54,176 bases of DNA. It comes from Betaproteobacteria bacterium (GTDB lineage: Bacteria; Pseudomonadota; Gammaproteobacteria; Burkholderiales; Burkholderiaceae_C). Both the position numbers and the translations under genes were made by a program. The notes below the pieces were generated by a model. The model was given only the letters and a program-made list of their open reading frames with translations. It was not told the DNA's origin and did not search any database. The stretch covers positions 1-54,176 of the forward strand of contig JANXSZ010000002.1 in NCBI GenBank assembly GCA_025356445.1, read 5' to 3'. Shown here piece after piece: positions 15,319-24,833 of this stretch (position 1 is its first letter; the number at the start of each line of letters is the position of its first letter).

Positions 15319-16037
15319 TGAACGGTACAGACATGCTGATCGAAGCCCGCGGCCTCAACACCTGCTACGGCGCCAGCCACATCCTGCGCAATGTCGATTT
15401 CACCGTGGGTCGCGGCGAAACCATCGGTCTGATGGGTCGCAACGGCATGGGTAAAAGCACGCTGCTCAAAACCCTGATGGGGCTGGTCAAACCCCGCAGT
15501 GGCAGCGTCGCCATTGCAGGCAAGACGATGACCAGCCGCCCTCCGTACGAAATCGCCCAACGCGGCATCGCCTATGTGCCCGAAGGCCGGGGTATTTTTG
15601 GCAACCTGAGCGTCGTCGAAAACCTCAAAATGGCCGCTCGCCCCGGTACACGTGGCCAACGCGACTGGACCTACGAGCGCGTGCTGGAAACCTTCCCCCG
15701 CCTCACCGAACGCCTGGGCCATGGCGGCCAGCAGCTCAGCGGTGGCGAACAGCAGATGCTGACCATCGGCCGCGCGCTGATGACCAACCCCGATGTGCTC
15801 ATCCTCGACGAAGCCACCGAAGGCCTCGCTCCGCTGATCGCCAAAGAGATTTGGCGCATTTGCAGCCTGATACGCGAGAGTGGTATCAGCAGCGTAATCG
15901 TGGACAAGAACTGGAAGCACGTCACCCAAATCACCGATCGGAATGTGATTTTGGTGAAGGGTGAAGTGGTGTTTGAGGGGACTGCAGCGGCGCTGACAGC
16001 GCAGCCTGAGCTGATTGAGCGCTATTTGGGCGTGTAG
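15318..16037 (+). CDS. livF: LIV-type ABC transporter ATPase (LivF family)
   Basis: Second ATP-binding subunit, 239 residues. Walker A GRNGMGKST lies near 38-46, the signature LSGGEQQMLTIGRAL near 139 and Walker B LILDEATEG near 160. The ATG at 15318 overlaps the livG stop as TGATG; a TTG one codon earlier is less likely. It completes a full LIV importer (binding protein, two permeases, two ATPases) and is the last gene of the plus-strand aromatic operon. Confidence 0.92.
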   Translation: MNGTDMLIEARGLNTCYGASHILRNVDFTVGRGETIGLMGRNGMGKSTLLKTLMGLVKPRSGSVAIAGKTMTSRPPYEIAQRGIAYVPEGRGIFGNLSVVENLKMAARPGTRGQRDWTYERVLETFPRLTERLGHGGQQLSGGEQQMLTIGRALMTNPDVLILDEATEGLAPLIAKEIWRICSLIRESGISSVIVDKNWKHVTQITDRNVILVKGEVVFEGTAAALTAQPELIERYLGV

Positions 16038-16104
16038 TTAGGAGGGGCAAGGAGGGGCATCCGACGAACATTGCCCTGAGCCAGGCCCTGGATGCATAAG
16101 CATA

Positions 16105-16120
16105 TGGCATCAAAGTTGCA
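16105..16120 (+). promoter_or_regulatory. predicted sigma-54 (-24/-12) promoter of the aap operon
   Basis: TGGCATCAAAGTTGCA matches the RpoN consensus TGGCAY-N5-TTGCA with the invariant GG and GC exactly 12 bases apart. It points at aapJ, whose ATG lies 98 bases downstream. Nitrogen control of amino-acid uptake through RpoN and NtrC would fit. I saw no clear NtrC site in the 65 bases between livF and this element. Confidence 0.65.
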
Positions 16121-16218
16121 GACGTTACCCATGCAGGCCATGAATTCAAGGTATCGTTCGTAACGTGTCCATTCTTTTCAATGCTCGACATTCTGAGTGT
16201 CCAAACAGGAGTTCCCCC

Positions 16219-17262
16219 ATGCAGTTTTCCTTTCAATTCAGCGCCCCTCGTTTGCTGGCCAGCGTTATCGTGACCGCCGGTGCGCTGGCGACCCTGCCCG
16301 CCATGGCAGGCAAGACCGTTGACGCCATCAAAGCCCGTGGGCAGGTTATCTGCGGGGTAAGTACCGGTGTTGTTGGCTTTTCAGCGGCAGACTCGACCGG
16401 CAAATGGGTGGGTCTGGACGTGGATATTTGCCGAGCCACCGCCGCCGCCTTGCTCGGCGATGGCGACAAAGTGAAGTACGTTCCCTTGACCTCTCAGCAG
16501 CGTTTCACCGCCATCCAGTCCGGCGAAGTGGATGTGCTGTCGCGCAACACCACGTTCTCGCTGACCCGTGACGCCTCCCTCGGCTTGATGGTCACCACGC
16601 CCACCTACTACGATGGTCAGGGCTTCATGGTGCTGGCCAAAACCAAAATCAAAACGGCCAAACAGCTCAAAGGCCAAACGGTATGTGTGCAATCGGGCAC
16701 AACCACCGAAAAAAACCTGAACGACTACTCCAAAGCCAATGGTTTGAACCTGAAGCCTGTGGTGTTTGAAAAGTTTGAAGCGGCCAATGCGGCCTATTTT
16801 TCAGGCCGCTGCGTGGGTTACACCACCGACGTTTCGGGTCTGGCCTCTGTGCGCAACAAAGAAGCCAAGAACCCCGATGAGCATGTGATTTTGTCGGAAC
16901 TGCTGTCCAAAGAACCTTTGGGCCCCTTGGTACGCCGAGGCGATGACGAGTGGTACACCATTGTCAAATGGGTGGTCTACGGCCTGGTGGAAGCCGAAGA
17001 ATATGGCGTCACGCAAGCCAATCTGGAGCAGCAAAAAAGCAGCACAGACCCGGTCGTTCAACGTATTCTTGGCGTATCCGAAGACACCGGCAAACTGCTG
17101 GGCCTGGAACGCGACTGGTTGGCCAAAGCCATTAAAACCACCGGCAACTACGGTGAGATTTTCGAGCGCAATGTCGGGCCCAACTCCCCCCTCAAACTGC
17201 CACGCGGCTTCAATAACCAATGGAACAAGGGCGGCCTGATGTACGCCTACCCCATTCGCTGA
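16219..17262 (+). CDS. aapJ: general/polar amino-acid ABC transporter binding protein
   Basis: Periplasmic solute-binding protein of 347 residues with a Sec signal (FQFSAPRLLASVIVTAGALATLP, cleavage after AMA near 31). The SBP_bac_3 core opens with KTVDAIKARGQVICGVSTG, and the AapJ/BztA-type C-terminus is NNQWNKGGLMYAYPIR. It captures L-amino acids for the AapQMP membrane complex. The Shine-Dalgarno ACAGGAG sits 8 bases before ATG 16219; a longer in-frame start at 16165 is not needed. A sigma-54 promoter lies upstream. Confidence 0.92.
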   Translation: MQFSFQFSAPRLLASVIVTAGALATLPAMAGKTVDAIKARGQVICGVSTGVVGFSAADSTGKWVGLDVDICRATAAALLGDGDKVKYVPLTSQQRFTAIQSGEVDVLSRNTTFSLTRDASLGLMVTTPTYYDGQGFMVLAKTKIKTAKQLKGQTVCVQSGTTTEKNLNDYSKANGLNLKPVVFEKFEAANAAYFSGRCVGYTTDVSGLASVRNKEAKNPDEHVILSELLSKEPLGPLVRRGDDEWYTIVKWVVYGLVEAEEYGVTQANLEQQKSSTDPVVQRILGVSEDTGKLLGLERDWLAKAIKTTGNYGEIFERNVGPNSPLKLPRGFNNQWNKGGLMYAYPIR

Positions 17263-17307
17263 AGCGCCCGCCTGAGCCAAGGGCTTGTTCAGACATAACG
17301 TGCAGAT

Positions 17308-18474
17308 TTGCTTTTGAAAAAGAAAACAAACTGGTCCTGGCGAAGCCAGGCCTTCCGGGGCGTGGTCTACCAGACCATTGCCCTGGCCTTGATCGCCCTG
17401 CTGCTGTGGTTTTTGGCGCACAACACCGCCACCAACATGAAAGCTCGCGGCATCCAGAGCGGCTTTGACTTTCTGACCCAGCCCGCAGGCTTTGACATTG
17501 GCGAAAGCCTGTTTGCCTTTGATTCGGGTGAAGCCTACTGGCGTGCCTTTTTGATCGGCCTGTCCAACACCCTGCGCGTCGCGGTGTTGGGCATTGTTTT
17601 TTCCACATTGACCGGCACGCTGGTTGGTGTGGGCCGTTTTTCCCGCAGTGCACTGGTGCGTGGCGCGTGCGTTTGCTATGTTGAGCTGTTCCGCAATGTG
17701 CCGGTGCTGCTGCAACTGCTGATGTGGTACATCCTGTTCACTGAAACATTGCCTGCAGCGACCGAGCCCTGGGTGCTGGGGCCGATGTTTCTGAGTAAAG
17801 GGGGCTTAAGCTTCCCCATCCCGATTTGGGCGAACGGCCACCTTTGGGGCCTGGCTGGCTTGGTGACAGGGCTGGTGGTGGCGGTGGCTTACCGGCGTGC
17901 GGCACAACGTCAGTTTGAAGCCACCGGACAGATCCGCAGCCTGTTTTGGGTACCGCTGGGTATTGTCTTTGCCGCCACACTCTTGGGCTGGCTGGCCGGT
18001 GGCGCACCAACGGCGCTGGACAGCCCTGTGCAAGGCGAATTTGCGGTGGAACAAGGCGGTTCGTTAACGCCTGAATTCGTCTCCGTGCTGATGGGCTTGT
18101 CGGCCTATACCGCAGCCTTCATTGCCGAGGTGGTGCGGGCAGGTATTCAATCCGTCGCACGCGGGCAAAGCGAAGCAGCGGCAGCGATTGGGTTGTCACG
18201 CAGGCAGGAAATGCGCTTGGTGATGCTGCCGCAAGCGCTGCGCGTCATCATCCCCCCGCTGACCAACCAGTACCTGAACCTGACTAAAAATTCGTCACTG
18301 GCCGTGGCGATTGGCTACCCGGATGTAGTGTCGATTGCCAACACCGCCATCAACCAGACAGGCCGCGCCGTGGAATGCATCAGCTTGGTAATGCTCGTGT
18401 ATTTAACAACCTCCATCGCCACCTCGATGGTCATGAATTACTACAACAAACGGGCTGCACTGAAGGAGCGGTAG
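17308..18474 (+). CDS. aapQ: amino-acid ABC transporter permease AapQ/BztB type
   Basis: Inner-membrane permease of 388 residues, with a long N-terminal extension before the conserved HisM-type domain. That domain contains the EAA-type loop (GQSEAAAAIGLSRRQEMRLVMLPQALRVIIPP). No ATG fits the family N-terminus; TTG at 17308 or 17314 is the likely start, which implies weak initiation. It forms the membrane pore together with AapM. Confidence 0.88.
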   Translation: MLLKKKTNWSWRSQAFRGVVYQTIALALIALLLWFLAHNTATNMKARGIQSGFDFLTQPAGFDIGESLFAFDSGEAYWRAFLIGLSNTLRVAVLGIVFSTLTGTLVGVGRFSRSALVRGACVCYVELFRNVPVLLQLLMWYILFTETLPAATEPWVLGPMFLSKGGLSFPIPIWANGHLWGLAGLVTGLVVAVAYRRAAQRQFEATGQIRSLFWVPLGIVFAATLLGWLAGGAPTALDSPVQGEFAVEQGGSLTPEFVSVLMGLSAYTAAFIAEVVRAGIQSVARGQSEAAAAIGLSRRQEMRLVMLPQALRVIIPPLTNQYLNLTKNSSLAVAIGYPDVVSIANTAINQTGRAVECISLVMLVYLTTSIATSMVMNYYNKRAALKER

Positions 18475-18524
18475 GTGTTTCTGGCACCTGCTCCTGACTT
18501 GGCCTCCCTCAATCACCACGCACC

Positions 18525-19628
18525 GTGACCGATCAAACCTTTCACCCGATAGCCGCCAGACCGGCCCCCGTACAACACCGTGGCGTGGTGGGTTGGCTGC
18601 GCAGCAATTTGTTTTGTGATCTGCCCACCACGGTGTCGTCGCTGCTCATCGTCGCCTTTTTGGCGTGGCAACTACCCACCTTGCTCAACTGGGCCGTGTT
18701 CAGCGCCGTGTGGATGCCCAATCTGGACGCCTGCCATGCCGCGAACGCAGGCGCTTGTTGGGGTGTGGTACCCGAGAAATTTCGGCTGATTATTTTTGGC
18801 CGCTACCCGTTCGAGCAGCAATGGCGGCCTCTGGTCGCCACGGTGTTGATGGTGGGCCTGCTGGTCGCCAGTTGCACACGTGCGTTCTGGAAGCCCTGGC
18901 TGGTGCTGCTGTGGGTGGCCGTATTGGCCACGTTCTTTACGCTGATGTACGGCGGCGTGATGGGCCTGACCAGCGTCCCCACAGACCGCTGGGGGGGCTT
19001 GCCACTGACGATTTTGCTGGCATCGCTCTCCATCGTGATGGCGTTCCCGCTGGCCTTGTTGATTGCCATGGGTCGGCGCTCTACCCTGCCCATCATCCGC
19101 AGCTTTTGTACCGTGTATGTCGAGCTGGTGCGCGGCGTACCGCTGATCTCCGTGCTGTTCATGGCGTCGTTCATGTTCCCGCTGTTCATGCCGCAGGGCG
19201 TGTCGGTAGACGTGCTGATTCGCGTGTTGGTCGGCATCACCTTGTTTGCCGCCGCCTACATGGCAGAGGTGATTCGCGGTGGCTTGCAAGCTGTGCCCAA
19301 AGGCCAAATCGAAGCGGCAGCCACGCTGGGCTTGTCGTACTGGCTGACGCAGCGCAAGGTGGTGCTGCCCCAGGCGCTGGCCACGGTGGTGCCCAGCATC
19401 ATGAACAACTTCATATCCACCTTCAAAGACACCTCGCTGGTGACGATCGTCAGCTTGTACGAGCTGACCGGCTCGCACGGCTTGGCGCTCAATTCAGATG
19501 CAGACTGGCGGCCTTACAAAATTGAGGCCTACCTGTTCATCGCCATGATTTACTTTGCGTTCTGCTTCTCGATGTCCCGCTACAGCCAGTGGGTAGAAAA
19601 GCAGGTCAACAAAGGCCAACAGCGCTAA
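18525..19628 (+). CDS. aapM: amino-acid ABC transporter permease AapM/BztC type
   Basis: Second permease, 367 residues, with several hydrophobic helices and the EAA loop (KGQIEAAATLGLSYWLTQRKVVLPQALATVVPS). The start is GTG at 18525, 50 bases after aapQ, with no strong ribosome site. The central FCTVYVELVRGVPLISVLF motif matches AapM/BztC proteins. It completes the transport channel. Confidence 0.9.
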   Translation: MTDQTFHPIAARPAPVQHRGVVGWLRSNLFCDLPTTVSSLLIVAFLAWQLPTLLNWAVFSAVWMPNLDACHAANAGACWGVVPEKFRLIIFGRYPFEQQWRPLVATVLMVGLLVASCTRAFWKPWLVLLWVAVLATFFTLMYGGVMGLTSVPTDRWGGLPLTILLASLSIVMAFPLALLIAMGRRSTLPIIRSFCTVYVELVRGVPLISVLFMASFMFPLFMPQGVSVDVLIRVLVGITLFAAAYMAEVIRGGLQAVPKGQIEAAATLGLSYWLTQRKVVLPQALATVVPSIMNNFISTFKDTSLVTIVSLYELTGSHGLALNSDADWRPYKIEAYLFIAMIYFAFCFSMSRYSQWVEKQVNKGQQR

Positions 19629-19652
19629 AGACCGCCCTCCCAACCCCACGCT

Positions 19653-20396
<744 letters not shown>

Positions 20397-20424
20397 GACA
20401 CGCTTCGCGCTCAGGCCGCCATCC

Positions 20425-21669
20425 CTAGGCTTCCACCGTTTCCGGTGCCTGGTGCACCACACCCTGGGCGATCAGCGCATCGACTTCTGAGGCGTCAAAG
20501 CCAAAATCTTTCAGCACACCCGTGCTGTGCTCACCCACACGGGGCGCCGCAGACTTGGCTGGCGAATCGATGGTGCCATTGAGGATGACGGGTGAGCCAA
20601 TGCCTCGCCCCATGCCCCCCAGCCCATCAGGCACGTCGATCACCATGCCGACAGCGCGCGACTGCGCATGTTCCAGCGCTTGGCCGGGGTTATTGACAGG
20701 GCCCGCAGGCACACCGGCGGCATCAAAGTGTGCGCACCATTCGGCCACCGTGCCTCTGGCCAGCTCCGCATTGATCAGGCCTTCCAGCTCCGCCCGGTTC
20801 TTGACGCGTCGCTGCGGATGGTCAAAACGCGCATCCTCCTGCCATTCCGGATGCCCCAGCACCTCGCAGATATTTCGCCATGATTTGGGGTTGCCGCCGC
20901 CAATCACGACGCCCCCGTCCCGAGCCTGAAACACCTGGTAGGGTGCGATCAGCGAATGGGCTGTGCCCAGCGGTGGGGTGTTCATGCCACTGGAAAAATA
21001 GTTGGCTGCCAACCAGTACGTTTGCTGCATGGACGCTTGCAGCAGCGATGAATCCACCCGTTGGCCCTGCCCTGTCTTGAGACGGTGGATATAGGCCGCC
21101 AGGATGCCGAAGGCCGCCAGGATGCCGGCGTTGGTATCAGCCAGCGAAATGCCAGGCTTGACGGGCGACCGACCTGGTTCGCCCGTGGCGCTAATGATGC
21201 CGCTGAAGGCTTGCAGGATCAAGTCAAACCCGCCCATCTTCGCCATCGGGCCAACGCGGCCATAACCGGTGATGGAGCAGTAGATCAGCGCCGGGTTGAA
21301 GGGCTTGAGGTCTTCATACGCCAAGCCCATGCGCTCCATCACGCCTACGCGGAAATTCTCAGTCAGCACATCGGCTTTGGCGACCATGCGCTGCAGCACG
21401 GCCCGGCCTTGCGGTGTGCGCGAATCCAGGGCGAGCGAGCGCTTGCCACGATTGATCATGCGGAATGAAGGCGGTAAGGCGGCATCCCCCGGCTTCTGGT
21501 ACTGGCGGGCATCGTCCCCGCCCGGGAATTTCTCTATCTTGATGACTTCGGCGCCCAGGTCGGCCAGCATCAACCCACAGGTCGGGCCCGCCATGATCTG
21601 GGCCAGCTCCAGCACACGCACGCCGGCCAGTGGCAAATGCGCCTGGTGTTGGGTAACAGTTGTGTTCAT
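20425..21669 (-). CDS. CaiB/BaiF-family CoA-transferase
   Basis: Family III CoA-transferase of 414 residues that moves CoA between acids through an aspartyl-CoA intermediate. Visible are the N-terminal GVRVLELAQIMAGPTCGLMLADLGAEVIKIE segment and the catalytic aspartate D178 in SLADTNAG, aligned with D169 of formyl-CoA transferase. GQGQRVDSSLLQASM follows. The ATG at 21669 is one base after the crotonase stop, so the genes are coupled; an upstream in-frame ATG inside the crotonase gene is not used. Together with the tctC gene it suggests uptake and CoA activation of an organic acid that cannot be named here. Confidence 0.88.
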   Translation of the reverse strand: MNTTVTQHQAHLPLAGVRVLELAQIMAGPTCGLMLADLGAEVIKIEKFPGGDDARQYQKPGDAALPPSFRMINRGKRSLALDSRTPQGRAVLQRMVAKADVLTENFRVGVMERMGLAYEDLKPFNPALIYCSITGYGRVGPMAKMGGFDLILQAFSGIISATGEPGRSPVKPGISLADTNAGILAAFGILAAYIHRLKTGQGQRVDSSLLQASMQQTYWLAANYFSSGMNTPPLGTAHSLIAPYQVFQARDGGVVIGGGNPKSWRNICEVLGHPEWQEDARFDHPQRRVKNRAELEGLINAELARGTVAEWCAHFDAAGVPAGPVNNPGQALEHAQSRAVGMVIDVPDGLGGMGRGIGSPVILNGTIDSPAKSAAPRVGEHSTGVLKDFGFDASEVDALIAQGVVHQAPETVEA

Positions 21670-21670
21670 A

Positions 21671-22477
21671 TCAACGTCCTTCAAAATGGGGGTGGCGCCG
21701 CTCGGCAAAGGCTTTGCGGCCTTCTGCAAAGTCATGGCTGCGGGTGGTGATGCGTTCGCGCTCGCGCATGGCGGGCTCATCGAACTGGCCAGCAGCAATC
21801 TCATTGAGTGATTGCTTTGTCGCCTGCAAGGCTAGCGGCGCCAGCCCGACCAGCTTGTCCACCCACGCGCTTACCGTGGCGTCGAACTCTTCCGCACTGA
21901 CCAGTTGCTCAAACAGCCCCAGCGCTTCCAGTTGCTCGCATTTCAGCACTTGCGCTGCCAGAAATGCGCGCTTCGCCATGTTCAGACCCAGGCGCGACAC
22001 GTACCGCCGCAAGCCGCTGGGGTAATAGTGCAGGCCCAGTGCCGCCGCTGGCATGCGGAACTCCGTGCCTTGCAAGCCTATGCGCAGGTCGCAGGCCAGC
22101 AGCAGGTCGGTGGCTCCCCCGTAAATGCTGCCATTGAGCGCGCACAGCGTGATGGGACGCATGCGCTCCAGGGCATCGGGCACTTTTTCAAACAGGAAAG
22201 GATCGTGCTCACCACTGTCGAATCCGCCCACGTGGTAGCCCGAACAAAAGACGGGACGGGGCTGCCCCGTGGTCTGAGCGGTCAGCACCAGCACGCGAAC
22301 ACTGGTATCCGTATTCACGGTGCCAAAGTGGGAAAGGAGCGTGCGCAGATCGCCATCGTCCAAGCTGTTGCGACGGGCCGGACGGTTCAGGGTGATGGTG
22401 GCGCAAGGCCCGGTCACAGACAGCGACGGGACTTGGGCTTCGGAAGGGATGGAGATCAGGTTGGGTGCGGTGGTCAT
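21671..22477 (-). CDS. crotonase-family protein (enoyl-CoA hydratase/isomerase-like)
   Basis: Crotonase-superfamily protein of 268 residues with the oxyanion-hole segments CSGYHVGGFDSG and GSIYGGATDLLLACD. Compared with classical enoyl-CoA hydratase, the first catalytic glutamate (GGGxELxxxCD) is an aspartate, and the second (PExxLG) is alanine in MPAAALG. Simple hydratase activity is therefore doubtful; an isomerase, hydrolase or decarboxylase role is possible. It sits between the tctC-type gene (15-base gap) and the CoA-transferase (1-base gap). Confidence 0.85.
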   Translation of the reverse strand: MTTAPNLISIPSEAQVPSLSVTGPCATITLNRPARRNSLDDGDLRTLLSHFGTVNTDTSVRVLVLTAQTTGQPRPVFCSGYHVGGFDSGEHDPFLFEKVPDALERMRPITLCALNGSIYGGATDLLLACDLRIGLQGTEFRMPAAALGLHYYPSGLRRYVSRLGLNMAKRAFLAAQVLKCEQLEALGLFEQLVSAEEFDATVSAWVDKLVGLAPLALQATKQSLNEIAAGQFDEPAMRERERITTRSHDFAEGRKAFAERRHPHFEGR

Positions 22478-22492
22478 GGCAATGGGCTTTCT

Positions 22493-23515
22493 TTATTCCG
22501 GTTCAATGCCAGCGGCTTTGAGAAGCTTGGCACGCTGCGCCATTTCAGCACGGACGAAAGCAGTCAAATCCTCGGCCTTTCCGCCCGTGGGCGACAGGCC
22601 CGCGGTTTCCAGCACCGTGCGCAACGCAGGCAAAGCGAGGGCCTTGTTGACGTCGTCGTTCAGTTTGGCGGAAAGCTGTAGGTTCAGGCCTGCGGGCGCG
22701 AAAAGCGCAAACCAGGAGTTGATGGCGTAGCCCTTGACGGTTTCACCAATGGTGGGCACCTCGGGCATGGGCGTGAAGCGCGTGGGCTCCACAAAGCCCA
22801 GTGCGCGCACCTTGCCCGACGCGATGTGCGGCCTGGCAGTGGGCAGGCTGGCAAACACCAACGGAATCTGCCCGCCAATCAGGTCTGTCATTGCAGGGCC
22901 ACCACCTTTGTAGGCCACGTGCATCAGGTCCAGCCCGGCCAGTTCGTTCAGCAACTCGCCGGCCAAGTGGTGCGCGCTGCCTGTGCCCGAGCTGCCAAAA
23001 GAGAGCTTCCTAGGGTTCTTGAGAGCGTAGGCGATGAGTTCCGCCATGTTCTTGACGGGCAGAGAAGGATGGGCCACCAGCACGATGCGATTCTGGGCTA
23101 CCGGCGTAATCGGCGTGAAATCCTTGACGGCGTCATAGGGAAACTTTTTGGCCAGAAACATGTTGGTGGCGTGGGTTGCGTCCGTGCCCAGCACCAGCGT
23201 GTAGCCGTCTGGCGCGGCCTTTGCCACGTAGTCGGCACCGATGGTGCCGCCAGCACCGGCCTTGTTGTCAATGATGACCGCCTGCCCCAGCATCTGGCTA
23301 AGGCGGTCGCCCAAGGCGCGGGCCAGCATGTCGGCGGCGGCGCCTGCTGCGTAGGGCACGACCAGCTTTACCGGTTTGGCGGGCCAGCCTATGGCGGTAC
23401 CCATTGGTGCGCCCTGGGCAAAAGCGGTAGCAGCCCAGTAGCCAGGCATTCCCAGGGCAGCCAAGATAAGCTTACGGCGGGAAGGCTGGAACGGGCGGGG
23501 CGACGCTGGGTACAT
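22493..23515 (-). CDS. tripartite tricarboxylate transporter (TctC/Bug) binding protein
   Basis: Periplasmic extracytoplasmic receptor of 340 residues of the Bug family, abundant in Burkholderiales. A twin-arginine-like signal (PSRRKLILAALGMPG) ends near AFA-QG at 34-35. The mature protein opens WPAKPVKLVVPYAAGAAAD, with family motifs AGAGGTIGADYVAKAAPDGYTL and AYKGGGPAMTDLIGG. ATG 23515 has AGGAAAC upstream; a longer in-frame start lacks family support. No tctA or tctB is near. It heads the three-gene minus operon and marks the substrate as a small organic or aromatic acid. Confidence 0.9.
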   Translation of the reverse strand: MYPASPRPFQPSRRKLILAALGMPGYWAATAFAQGAPMGTAIGWPAKPVKLVVPYAAGAAADMLARALGDRLSQMLGQAVIIDNKAGAGGTIGADYVAKAAPDGYTLVLGTDATHATNMFLAKKFPYDAVKDFTPITPVAQNRIVLVAHPSLPVKNMAELIAYALKNPRKLSFGSSGTGSAHHLAGELLNELAGLDLMHVAYKGGGPAMTDLIGGQIPLVFASLPTARPHIASGKVRALGFVEPTRFTPMPEVPTIGETVKGYAINSWFALFAPAGLNLQLSAKLNDDVNKALALPALRTVLETAGLSPTGGKAEDLTAFVRAEMAQRAKLLKAAGIEPE

Positions 23516-23689
23516 GATGTTGTTTCCTGTTGTGGCGTGCAAGGCATTCGTACCGTTACGCCTGGTTGTTGCTGTCAGGAGTGCCGGTGCTCTCGACCGG
23601 ACTGCCAAAGCCAGTGTAGGGTCTGCTTTAACGGATTTTCTTTAAAATCACGTATGTGATTTAGTATCCTGAATGAAGACGATCCGCTG
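23516..23689. other. intergenic region upstream of the tctC operon
   Basis: Holds the promoter region of the tctC-crotonase-CoA-transferase operon. Just before the oxidoreductase remnant, 23640-23670 carries AAATCACGTATGTGATTTAG (23645-23664), a palindrome-like element with AAATCAC/GTGATTT arms that could be an operator, for instance for the nearby IclR protein. I see no other feature. Confidence 0.45.
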
Positions 23690-23998
23690 CCAGGGAATCA
23701 TCAGGCTCGCACCGAACACATCCGCTGCATTGGCTCGAAAAGTCTCCACATGGGCATTGTTCGGAAAGACCAAAGGGCGGGTCATGAAGAGACAACCCTT
23801 CTTGTTAAGCAGCTCAGGGTCAATCGCAGGCGCCGAGCCTGAGGCCGTACCAAAGAGCACCACCATGCCGAACGGGGCAGCACAGTCCAATGAACCCATG
23901 AAGGTGTGCTTTGCCACTGAGTCATACACCACACGGGCTTTGCGCCCACCCGTGGCGGCAATCACCTGTTCTACCCAATTGGCTTGGAATGGGTGCCT
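23690..23998 (-). pseudogene. truncated zinc-type quinone oxidoreductase
   Basis: A reading frame here codes about 100 residues of the middle to late part of a quinone oxidoreductase (medium-chain dehydrogenase superfamily), from FQANWVEQVIAATGGRKARV through TFMGSLDCAAPFGMVVLFGT to ADVFGASLMIPW. The NAD(P)-binding GxGxxG part and the N-terminus are missing upstream, and the C-terminus is cut downstream, so it is an internal fragment. Its 5' side runs into the IclR start region. It suggests a deletion between the IclR gene and the tctC operon. Confidence 0.75.
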
Positions 23999-24038
23999 GC
24001 GGACAGGTGAATCAGCCCTGTGATTTAAGATCAATCTC

Positions 24039-24791
24039 ATGCCCACCCCTTCCGTCAAATCTGCCCAGCGTGTCCTTGAGTTGCTGGAGTTCTTTTCGGA
24101 ATGGCGACAGCCAGCCAGTGTCAAGGAAATCAGCCAGTCCCTCGGCTACCCCCAATCCAGCACCTCAGTGCTGATGAAGAACCTGCTGGAGTCCGGCTAC
24201 TTTGACCATGAGCCGCGTACCGGCATGTACGTGCCCAATGTGCGTCTGGCCCTGGCTACCGCCTGGATCAGCGACCACCTGTTCAGCGAACAAAGCCTGC
24301 TGCGGCTGATGGAACGCGTGCTGAGTGCCTGCGGCCACACGGTGATGATCGGCAGCCAGCGTGGTGTGCACGTGCGCTACCTGCACGTGCTGCAGGCCAC
24401 GCGCGCAGACCGCTTCATGGCTAAATCAGGCGCGCTACGCCCCCTGTTTCGCAGCGCATCCGGCAAAATGCTGCTGACCACCAAACTGGAGCGTGAACTC
24501 CCTGTGCTGCTGCGTCGCGCCAACGCACTTGAAACTGATCCGCAGCTTCGCCTGGCGCTGGACACGGTACTGGGCGAACGCGAAAGCGCATGCAGCGATG
24601 GCTACGCAATGTCCATGGGCACCTCTATGCCCGGTGCTGCTGCCCTAGCGATCTTACTGCCCGTGCCCAAAGGGCATGACCCCATGACACTCAGCCTGGG
24701 CGGGCCGATGCGCGAAATCAAGCGCGACAAGACGCGCCTTGTCACACTGCTGAACGGCGCGGTGGCCGACTTCCGGCAGGCCGTGGCCTGA
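24039..24791 (+). CDS. IclR-family transcriptional regulator
   Basis: DNA-binding regulator of 250 residues. A winged helix-turn-helix occupies about 5-65 (VLELLEFFSEWRQPASVKEISQSLGYPQSSTSVLMKNLLESGY). An IclR effector domain follows, with GVHVRYLHVLQA and the C-terminal ALAILLPVPKG region. Members respond to small organic or aromatic acids. It is divergent from the tctC-crotonase-CoA-transferase operon and upstream of the racemase-like gene, so it is a candidate regulator of one or both. The ribosome site before ATG 24039 is weak. Confidence 0.88.
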   Translation: MPTPSVKSAQRVLELLEFFSEWRQPASVKEISQSLGYPQSSTSVLMKNLLESGYFDHEPRTGMYVPNVRLALATAWISDHLFSEQSLLRLMERVLSACGHTVMIGSQRGVHVRYLHVLQATRADRFMAKSGALRPLFRSASGKMLLTTKLERELPVLLRRANALETDPQLRLALDTVLGERESACSDGYAMSMGTSMPGAAALAILLPVPKGHDPMTLSLGGPMREIKRDKTRLVTLLNGAVADFRQAVA

Positions 24792-24833
24792 CTTCAGAAC
24801 CTCGTTTTCACCCAGAGACGCATCCACCGTGCG

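Noticed and set aside
18665-19525. Open frame in a second plus frame over aapM
   Set aside because: Arg/Gly/His-rich composition, with no membrane segments or family match; AapM explains the region.
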